Assembly: GCA_003506735.1 (NCBI GenBank)
Contig: DNYS01000013.1
Coordinates: forward strand, 12,371-17,796
Direction: 5' to 3'
From: Nitrospinota bacterium
Lineage (GTDB): Bacteria; UBA8248
Length of the DNA stretch: 5,426 nt
This document shows, in pieces, positions 1 through 4,305 of the stretch. A program made the position numbers and the translations under genes. The notes under the pieces are model-generated. The model was not told where the DNA came from, did not search any database, and was given only the letters and a program-made list of their open reading frames with translations. The first letter of the stretch is position 1; each line of letters begins with the position of its first letter.

Positions 1-1
1 T

Positions 2-247
2 GTGGAGCTCCCGGCGGGTTGGGACGAGGTGGCGCTGGCGGTGTATCTCGGCTGCGGTGGTGATACAAGGCTGCCAGAGCCTGAGCTTGGAAGTCATCTC
101 CGCTCGCCGCCCCCCGGCCAGGCGCCGCCGTGCCCCGGGGGGGGGGGGGGGGGGCGGTGCCGGGGGGGGGGGGGGGGGGGGGGGGGGCGGCGGGGCCCGC
201 GGGGGGGGGGGGGGAGAGATGGCGCGGCCCCGCCCCGGCGCTTATGA
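2..247 (+). CDS. Partial 3' end of a probable endonuclease V (Nfi), running into a poly-G tract
   Basis: This reading frame is open from the window edge and encodes a short stretch resembling the C-terminus of endonuclease V, which nicks DNA near deaminated bases such as deoxyinosine. Visible is an ALAV-x3-C helix followed by RLPEP (about residues 23-28) and a downstream His. In the family the C-terminal signature is an Ala-rich helix, Cys, then YRLPEP followed by Ala-Asp or Ala-His. The catalytic residues would lie upstream, outside the window. The frame stays open to a TGA at 245-247, but after about position 136 it reads through long G runs as poly-glycine, so the true stop is unknown. The GTG at 2 is unlikely to be a start. 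The call rests on about 30 residues and could be coincidence. Confidence 0.42.
   Translation: MELPAGWDEVALAVYLGCGGDTRLPEPELGSHLRSPPPGQAPPCPGGGGGGRCRGGGGGGGGRRGPRGGGGRDGAAPPRRL
137..214. repeat. Three long poly-G homopolymers (low complexity)
   Basis: There are uninterrupted G runs at 137-154 (18), 162-187 (26) and 201-214 (14), separated by short GC-rich spacers. Runs of this length are very rare in bacterial chromosomes and are typical of two-colour sequencing dropout or a poorly assembled contig end. If real, the tract could form G-quadruplexes on the + strand. Any protein frame through it (poly-Gly) should not be trusted. Confidence 0.9.
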
Positions 248-268
248 TTCCCGGGCGCGGGTTGTTTT

Positions 269-299
269 GAGATTTCCTGGGGTTTTTTGGAGATTTCCT
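269..299 (+). repeat. Direct repeat GAGATTTCCT, two copies 21 bp apart
   Basis: GAGATTTCCT occurs at 269-278 and again at 290-299, separated by GGGGTTTTTTG. The start-to-start distance of 21 bp is about two helical turns. The second copy ends just before the Shine-Dalgarno of the MEMO gene. It could be an operator or a small tandem duplication; the repeat itself is certain, its function is not. Confidence 0.5.
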
Positions 300-302
300 C
301 AA

Positions 303-310
303 AAGGAGAG
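303..310 (+). promoter_or_regulatory. Shine-Dalgarno deciding the GTG start of the MEMO gene
   Basis: AAGGAGAG at 303-310 has its AGGAG core five bases upstream of the GTG at 314. This near-consensus site favours GTG 314 over the longer in-frame TTG at 287, which lies upstream of the site. Confidence 0.8.
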
Positions 311-313
311 TTC

Positions 314-1579
314 GTGGATCGGGAAAATTGGCGGCCCCGCCTGAGGTCCCTTGAGATCATCCCCACCGAGCATGAAGGGCAAAACGTCCTCTTGCTGCGC
401 GACTCGCTCCACCTGAGCGATGAGACTCTCGTCGTTCCGATGAGCCTGGTTCCCGTCCTTCAGCGGCTCGACGGATCGCACACCCTCGAGGAGATCCGCC
501 GGGAAATCCGGACGGAGTTCAAGTTGGAAATTCCCGCCGAAAATATCCGCAACGTATTCTCTCTCCTGGAGCAGGCGCATTTTCTCGGCGGCGAGGAGTT
601 CGAGGCCTGGCAGCGCCGGGTGGAGCAATCTTATCTCGACGCGGCGGTGCGGCCGAGCTATCTTGCGGGCAAGAGCTACGATGCCGATCCGGCGGCGCTG
701 CGAAGCCAAATCGACAGCTTTTTCACCGATGCGGACGGGCCGGGGCTCCCCCCGCCCAATGGCGGCGCGGGCGGCTCTCCCCTGCGGGGGCTGGTGGCGC
801 CCCACATCGATTTTCAGCGCGGCGGCCCGGCTTTCGCCTGGAGCTACCGGGCGCTCGCCGACCGGGCGGCGGCGGATGTCTTCGTCGTCCTCGGGACGGT
901 CCACGCCCCCACGCGGGGGATGTACACCCTCACGCGGAAAAGCTTCGAGACCCCGCTGGGCGCCCTGGAGGTGGATGCCAGCTTCGTGGACGCCCTGGTC
1001 CGGCGTGCGCCGGGGGATCTTTTCGAGGACGAATTCGCCCAGCGCGGCGAGCATTCGATAGAGTTTCAGGCGGTGTTTCTCCGGTATCTTTATCCCGAGC
1101 CCAAGCCGGTCCGGTTCGTGCCCGTCCTGGTGGGCTCGTTCGGGAACTTCGTCGCCGAGGGCCGCTCCCCCGAAGGGGACGCGGAGGTCGAGGGTTTTAT
1201 CGAGGCGCTCAAGGGGGTGGTGGCCGAATTTGAGGCCGAGGCCGCGGGCCGGAGGGTGTGTCTCCTGGCCAGCGTCGATCTGGCTCACGTGGGGCCCCAG
1301 TTCGGGGACGAAAAACCCGTGGACGAGGGGCAGCTCCGCGCCCTGGAGGAGGCCGACCGCGCCTCCCTCGATGCCGTATGCCGCGGGGACGCCGAGGCGT
1401 TTTACTGGAGCGTGGCGGAGGACGGCGACGCCAGGAACGTGTGCGGCCTCGCGCCCATCTACACCATGCTAAGGGCCCTGGAGGGATGCCGGGGGGAGGT
1501 CCTCCGCTACAGCCAGTGGCCCGATCCGGGCGGGACGGTGACGTTTTGCAGCGTGGCGCTCGAATCGGCGGGCGCCTGA
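314..1579 (+). CDS. MEMO family protein (AmmeMemoRadiSam system protein B type) with N-terminal PqqD-like domain
   Basis: This 421-residue protein belongs to the MEMO family, relatives of non-haem iron dioxygenases often encoded near AMMECR1-like and radical SAM proteins; the bacterial function is poorly defined. GTG 314 is chosen for its strong Shine-Dalgarno; an in-frame TTG at 287 would add nine residues. Residues about 20-100 look like a small PqqD-like winged-helix domain (LSDETLVVP, then LDGSHTLEEI). The MEMO domain begins near 115 with a YLAGKSYDADPAALR segment. The metal and active-site set appears intact: His164 (APHIDF), His197 (GTVHAP), Glu-His-Ser 246-248, Asp322 and His325 (SVDLAHVG), and Cys377 (VCGLAPI). 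By homology with human MEMO1, His164, His197 and Cys377 correspond to the reported metal ligands. No signal peptide is visible, so it is probably cytoplasmic. The cyclodeaminase-family gene follows after 61 bp. The family call is secure, the substrate unknown. Confidence 0.9.
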   Translation: MDRENWRPRLRSLEIIPTEHEGQNVLLLRDSLHLSDETLVVPMSLVPVLQRLDGSHTLEEIRREIRTEFKLEIPAENIRNVFSLLEQAHFLGGEEFEAWQRRVEQSYLDAAVRPSYLAGKSYDADPAALRSQIDSFFTDADGPGLPPPNGGAGGSPLRGLVAPHIDFQRGGPAFAWSYRALADRAAADVFVVLGTVHAPTRGMYTLTRKSFETPLGALEVDASFVDALVRRAPGDLFEDEFAQRGEHSIEFQAVFLRYLYPEPKPVRFVPVLVGSFGNFVAEGRSPEGDAEVEGFIEALKGVVAEFEAEAAGRRVCLLASVDLAHVGPQFGDEKPVDEGQLRALEEADRASLDAVCRGDAEAFYWSVAEDGDARNVCGLAPIYTMLRALEGCRGEVLRYSQWPDPGGTVTFCSVALESAGA

Positions 1580-1640
1580 ACGAGGGACCGAATTTTTCCG
1601 GGCGGTTTTACCGTCATCATAAAAATAGAAGGGGAAGGAT

Positions 1641-2624
1641 ATGCTTTACCTGAATGAGACCGACATCAAATCTCTGATCCAGATGAAGGACGTACTCGAC
1701 CTCGTCGATGCGGCCTTCCAGGCCCAGGGCGAGGGCCTGGCGCCCAACCAGCCGCGAAGGCGGCTGATCATGCCCAAGGGCGCCCTCCAGGTGATGTACG
1801 GCGGCCTGCCCGGCCAGGGCTATTTCGGCCTCAAGGCCTACTCCACCTTTCCGGGCATCGGGGTCCGCTTCATTTTCCTGCTCTGGGATTCGAATTCGGC
1901 CGAGCTTTTGGCGTTCATGGAGGCCAACATCCTGGGGCAGATCAGAACCGGCGCGGCCAGCGGGGTGGGGGCGCGCTACATGGCGCGCGAGGACGTCACC
2001 GAGGCCGGGCTCTTCGGCACCGGCTGGCAGGCCCGCGCCCAGCTCGAGGCGCTGTGCTGTGCGCGCCCGCTCGAGCGGGTGAAAATTTATAGCCGGAGCG
2101 CCGAGAAGCGCGAGAAGTTCGTGGACAAGATGAAGGACGCCGTCCCGGCCGAGCTCGTGCCCGTCGAGACGCCCGCCGAGGCCGTCCGCGGCTCCCAGAT
2201 CGTCTGCACGATGACCACCGCGCGCGAGCCGGTTTTCGACGGAAACGATCTCGAACCCGGAACCACCGTCATTCCGGCCGGCTCCAACCGGGCGGCGAAC
2301 CGCGAGGTGGACGATGAGACTTTCCGCCGGGCCGCCAGGGGCCGCATCGCGACCGACAGCCTCGAGGGCGCGCGGATCGAAAGCGGTGACCTGATCCGGG
2401 CCGTCGCCGCCCGCGCCATCGACTGGGGCCAGGTGGTCGAGATCGGCCAGATCGCCTCGGGGAAAATGCCGGGCCGCGCCTCGGCGGACGAGATCAACAT
2501 GTTCGTCAGCCAGGGGGTCGGAATCGAGGACGTGGCCATCGGGGCCGAGATTTACAAGCGGGCCAAGGCCGCCGGCGCCGGCGAGGACCTCCCGGTCGAG
2601 GGCAGTTTTAAAAAGCCGACCTAG
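1641..2624 (+). CDS. Ornithine cyclodeaminase / mu-crystallin family protein
   Basis: This 327-residue protein has the full length of the ornithine cyclodeaminase/mu-crystallin family, NAD(P)-dependent enzymes that include ornithine cyclodeaminase, some alanine dehydrogenases and cyclic imine reductases. The N-terminal part carries the substrate-side Lys65 (YFGLKAYS) and the hallmark LGQIRTGAASGVGARYMA at 98-115. The Rossmann nucleotide loop is GLFGTGWQA at 123-131. The C-terminal signature is SQGVGIEDVAIGAEIYKRA at 290-308. Where true cyclodeaminases carry a catalytic Asp (GxD-x2-GK), this protein has GSNRAAN, with Asn216 at the aligned site. That argues against ornithine cyclodeaminase itself and for another amino-acid or imine reductase. 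The ATG is supported by a GGGGAAGG Shine-Dalgarno at 1631-1638. It may be co-transcribed with the MEMO gene 61 bp upstream. The family is secure, the reaction is not. Confidence 0.92.
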   Translation: MLYLNETDIKSLIQMKDVLDLVDAAFQAQGEGLAPNQPRRRLIMPKGALQVMYGGLPGQGYFGLKAYSTFPGIGVRFIFLLWDSNSAELLAFMEANILGQIRTGAASGVGARYMAREDVTEAGLFGTGWQARAQLEALCCARPLERVKIYSRSAEKREKFVDKMKDAVPAELVPVETPAEAVRGSQIVCTMTTAREPVFDGNDLEPGTTVIPAGSNRAANREVDDETFRRAARGRIATDSLEGARIESGDLIRAVAARAIDWGQVVEIGQIASGKMPGRASADEINMFVSQGVGIEDVAIGAEIYKRAKAAGAGEDLPVEGSFKKPT

Positions 2625-2842
2625 GCCGAATTGTTAAAATAGGATTCAAGTATCCCCGCAGCACACAAGCATCCAATTTCTGCGAAGGGGTGCTTGGTGC
2701 CTATTTGGGGGTATGAAGGAAGCAGAGGCCATCTATCGTGCTCGTTTGGACGTTTCCCATGACGTACCTTTTGTGAAAAGGGAGCATAAACCGGCGCTGC
2801 CGCGTATTATAATCTCTGGTACGCGCGATTATTGGGTGCGCA
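2625..2842. other. Convergent intergenic gap, no gene seen
   Basis: These 218 bp separate the stop of the cyclodeaminase-family gene from the stop of the convergent cytochrome gene. A 60-codon + strand frame at 2713-2895 has no recognisable family, no good ribosome site and overlaps the cytochrome antisense, so I do not call it. The gap holds the stem-loop at 2661-2700 and a short perfect inverted repeat, CCTTTT-GTG-AAAAGG, at 2767-2781. Confidence 0.6.
2661..2700 (+). terminator. Large imperfect stem-loop, possible terminator
   Basis: GCAC 2661-2664 pairs with GTGC 2697-2700, and CAAGCATCC 2666-2674 pairs with GGGTGCTTG 2688-2696 (one G-U pair). One A (2665) is bulged, and the loop is 13 nt. 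The stem lies 37 bp after the cyclodeaminase-family stop. Only a weak CTATTT follows, so it is not a textbook intrinsic terminator. A near-copy of the left arm, CAAGTATCC at 2647-2655, could pair instead. Confidence 0.45.
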
Positions 2843-3298
2843 TCACGGGGCGGCCGGGACGAGATCCCCTTTTTCATCGGGTGCGCCCGCTTTGATCCAT
2901 TTCTCGATGATGCTCTTTTCTTCCTTTGGGAGATGATTCTCTCCCGTATCGGAATACGGCATGCTGCCGTCTTCCACCTGGGGGTAAAGTCCGGACCCTC
3001 TCGGATCTCCCGGGCTAATAATGTCCGGGTTCGATGCCAGTTTCTTCAGATTCAGGATAAAATCGATATCCGCCTCGTTCTTGTATTTTTCTCTATCCGA
3101 TCCATCGGGGGTGTGGCACCTGGCGCACTTTTTCTCAAATATTCCCTTGACCTTTTTCCCCAGTCTCGCCCCCTCCGCGCGGGAAAGTTTTGATGCCCCC
3201 TCCGCCGAGGCGTAAAATCCCGCGGCGGTTAGAACGAGGCAAAGAAGGACATAGAAAAATATCGCCGGTTTCTTCGGGCCATTTTCACGAAAAATCAT
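2843..3298 (-). CDS. Secreted mono-haem cytochrome c domain protein (planctomycete-type PSCyt1-like domain)
   Basis: This 151-residue protein has an N-terminal signal peptide: Lys9-Lys10, a hydrophobic stretch at about 11-28, and a likely cleavage after Ala-Ser-Ala 30-32. It would therefore act in the periplasm or outside the cell. It has one haem-binding CARCH motif (Cys58, Cys61, His62). Downstream are DIISPGDPRGSGLY, a GSMPYS segment whose Met113 is the likely sixth iron ligand, and a closing IIEKWIKAGAP. This order matches the small PSCyt1-like c-type domain, usually fused to larger proteins but stand-alone here. I chose the ATG at 3298 because it begins directly with the signal peptide; an upstream in-frame ATG at 3358 would add 20 residues (with a CQVC) ahead of it and has no ribosome site. 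A GGTGA lies ten bases before 3298. It is probably an electron carrier of unknown partner. No oxidase or cytochrome-maturation gene is in view. Confidence 0.82.
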   Translation of the reverse strand: MIFRENGPKKPAIFFYVLLCLVLTAAGFYASAEGASKLSRAEGARLGKKVKGIFEKKCARCHTPDGSDREKYKNEADIDFILNLKKLASNPDIISPGDPRGSGLYPQVEDGSMPYSDTGENHLPKEEKSIIEKWIKAGAPDEKGDLVPAAP

Positions 3299-3389
3299 CG
3301 GATAAATTTCACCGGAAGGCGGGCGGCAAACTTGGCAAATCCATAAGGTGTTCCCCATAGATCGGCAGCAGAAAGGATTGAATGCTGGA

Positions 3390-3395
3390 ATTATA
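3390..3395 (-). promoter_or_regulatory. Candidate -10 box for the cytochrome gene
   Basis: The - strand reads TATAAT here, a perfect -10 hexamer, predicting transcription from about 3383 leftward into the cytochrome gene. No good -35 is found at 16-18 bp spacing and there is no TGn extension, so support is limited. The overlapping + strand TATAAA also lacks a -35. Confidence 0.3.
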
Positions 3396-3516
3396 AACCG
3401 GATTCAGTTTGGGTTGTGGGGAAATCAAAAATCCAACAAACGGCCAAGTATTTCGATCGCTGGCGGCCCGGTTCGGATTGGCGCATCAGACAGGCCAGGG
3501 CTTTCGGGCTTTGCTG

Positions 3517-3550
3517 CCATGGGGCCTTTGGTTCGCAACCCCATGGTTTT
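3517..3550 (+). terminator. Terminator-like hairpin upstream of rpmG
   Basis: CCATGGGG (3517-3524) and CCCCATGG (3539-3546) form a perfect 8-bp stem. An inner TTG/CAA stem closes a GTTCG loop after a three-base bulge, and TTTT (3547-3550) follows. The shape fits a + strand intrinsic terminator. No + strand gene lies within 890 bp upstream, so it may insulate rpmG, act as a leader attenuator, or end a small transcript. Confidence 0.45.
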
Positions 3551-3623
3551 CAGTGTCTTGGTGAGGATTTTGGGCTAAGGCTTTATGTATCAGCTCCTTC
3601 CGCCGTTTGCCCGCCGGGGGGCG

Positions 3624-3635
3624 TGAATATATTCA
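3624..3635. promoter_or_regulatory. 12-bp perfect palindrome, possible operator
   Basis: TGAATATATTCA is an AT-rich perfect palindrome in GC-rich surroundings, flanked on both sides by CCGGGGGG (3614-3621 and 3638-3645). A weak promoter-like pair, TTGAAT (3646-3651) and TATGGA (3669-3674) with 17 bp between, begins just downstream. A dimeric repressor site is plausible but unproven. Confidence 0.35.
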
Positions 3636-3724
3636 TCCCGGGGGGTTGAATTTTCCCGCCCTTTCCTTTATGGATAGTGCTTCTTTTTTCGGGCGGTGCG
3701 CCGGAGCCCGCCGGAAATGGCTTT

Positions 3725-3733
3725 TGTTATTAT
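3725..3733 (+). promoter_or_regulatory. Candidate extended -10 promoter for rpmG
   Basis: TGTTATTAT matches the extended -10 form TGn-TATAAT with one mismatch. Transcription would start near 3740, leaving a leader of about 17 bases before the rpmG ATG. No clear -35 is present. Confidence 0.35.
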
Positions 3734-3757
3734 CCCTCCGGATGGGAATTGAGTTCG

Positions 3758-3907
3758 ATGCGAGACAAAATCCTGCTCGAATGCACCGAGTGCAAGAAGA
3801 TGCGCTACCCCACGACCAAGAACAAGCGGGCCACACCGGACCGGCTGGAGTTCAAGAAGTATTGCCGCTTCTGCCGCAAGCACGTGCTGTTCAGGGAGAA
3901 CAAGTAA
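3758..3907 (+). CDS. rpmG: 50S ribosomal protein L33 (zinc-ribbon form)
   Basis: This 49-residue basic protein is ribosomal protein L33 of the large subunit, which sits near the E site. The sequence reads [14 protein letters not shown], then YPTTKNKR, then [16 protein letters not shown], the usual order and length for the family. The four cysteines Cys9, Cys12, Cys36 and Cys39 form two CxxC pairs, so this is the zinc-binding (C+) form. The start is the ATG at 3758; the frame is open further upstream to 3677, but those residues have no L33 similarity. A weak GGGA/GAG purine stretch precedes the ATG. Its stop codon directly abuts the rpmB start (TAAATG), so the two are surely one operon. Confidence 0.96.
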   Translation: MRDKILLECTECKKMRYPTTKNKRATPDRLEFKKYCRFCRKHVLFRENK

Positions 3908-4180
3908 ATGGCCCGCCTAAAAGTATCGCCAAAGGTCTCTCTGGCGCACCGCCGCTGCATCGTCACGGGGAAAGCCGTCACCTACGGCAACACGGTCAGC
4001 CACTCGCACCGCAAAACCCGGAGGCGCTTTGAGCCGAATCTCCACAACAAGCGTTTTTGGGTTCCCGAGGAAAAGCGCTGGGTGACTTTGCTGATATCCG
4101 CGCGCGGGATCAAGACCATCGCCAAAAAGGGTATCTTCGCGGTCCTGGTCGGTCTCAGGCGCAAGGGCGTAAAGATCTAG
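3908..4180 (+). CDS. rpmB: 50S ribosomal protein L28 with an N-terminal extension
   Basis: This 90-residue basic protein is ribosomal protein L28, needed for large-subunit assembly and 70S formation. The core reads CIVTGKAVTYGNTVSHSH (17-34), TRRRFEPNLHNKRFWV (37-52), the W58-V-T strand and a KKGIFAVLVGLRRKG end. The usual conserved Cys is at residue 17 rather than about 5, so the protein has roughly a dozen extra basic residues at its N-terminus. The ATG follows the rpmG stop immediately and is preceded by AGGGAG at 3893-3898, nine bases away, which supports this start. A non-standard CTG at 3941, with AAAGG upstream, would give a family-typical N-terminus but is less likely. Only one Cys is present, so this is the zinc-free form, unlike the partner L33. 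Confidence 0.96.
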   Translation: MARLKVSPKVSLAHRRCIVTGKAVTYGNTVSHSHRKTRRRFEPNLHNKRFWVPEEKRWVTLLISARGIKTIAKKGIFAVLVGLRRKGVKI

Positions 4181-4229
4181 CCCGGTCCCTCGTTTCAATC
4201 CCTTCTGTATTCCCTTTGATTTTTCGAAT

Positions 4230-4256
4230 TCCGGGATAGCTTTTTTCCTGGATTTT
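4230..4256 (+). terminator. Probable intrinsic terminator after rpmB
   Basis: TCCGGGA (4230-4236) pairs with TCCTGGA (4246-4252) over 7 bp, with one G-T (G-U) pair, a 9-nt loop and a TTTT tail. It lies 50 bp after the rpmB stop, between convergent genes. In the - direction the wobble becomes an A-C mismatch and the T tail is absent, so it should act on rpmB rather than on the facing gene. Confidence 0.45.
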
Positions 4257-4269
4257 CCGGATGAATTGC

Positions 4270-4285
4270 GCGCCGGGCACGGCGC
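4270..4285 (-). terminator. GC-rich hairpin after the TadG-like gene
   Basis: On the - strand GCGCCG and CGGCGC form a perfect 6-bp stem with a TGCC loop, 20 bases past the stop of the TadG-like gene. No T tract follows, so it could at best stabilise the 3' end or act as a weak terminator. Confidence 0.25.
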
Positions 4286-4305
4286 CTCTGCCCGAAAGAG
4301 GGGTC

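Larger units (their letters stand above)
3299..3757. other. Divergent intergenic region between the cytochrome gene and rpmG
   Basis: These 459 bp contain no frame I can support as a gene. Present are a perfect TATAAT for the - strand (3390-3395), a strong + strand hairpin followed by TTTT (3517-3550), a 12-bp palindrome flanked by direct CCGGGGGG repeats (3614-3645), and a GC-rich hairpin at 3690-3710 (CGGGC/GCCCG). An extended -10 lies just before rpmG. Tandem GGGCTTT copies occur at 3498-3504 and 3506-3512. Confidence 0.6.

Noticed and set aside
299..1288. Long open frame on the - strand (329 codons)
   Set aside because: It lies fully antisense to the MEMO gene, whose family residues are unmistakable. 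It has no recognisable domain and arises from GC-rich codon bias.
2087..2539. 150-codon - strand frame
   Set aside because: It is antisense to the cyclodeaminase-family gene and has no recognisable domain.
2806..2813. ATTATAAT, giving a perfect TATAAT on both strands
   Set aside because: There is no -35 or TGn extension on the + strand, and both directions would transcribe antisense into or towards gene ends; probably chance.
2713..2895. 60-codon + strand frame in the convergent gap
   Set aside because: It has no clear ribosome site or family and runs into the cytochrome gene antisense.
3527..3543. GGTTCGCAACC resembling a tRNA T-arm
   Set aside because: Only two base pairs of the T stem can form, and no acceptor, D or anticodon arms are found around it; it is part of the terminator-like hairpin.
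3677..3757. Longer L33 start at 3677
   Set aside because: The extra 27 residues have no L33 similarity and begin upstream of the likely promoter; the ATG at 3758 gives the standard length.
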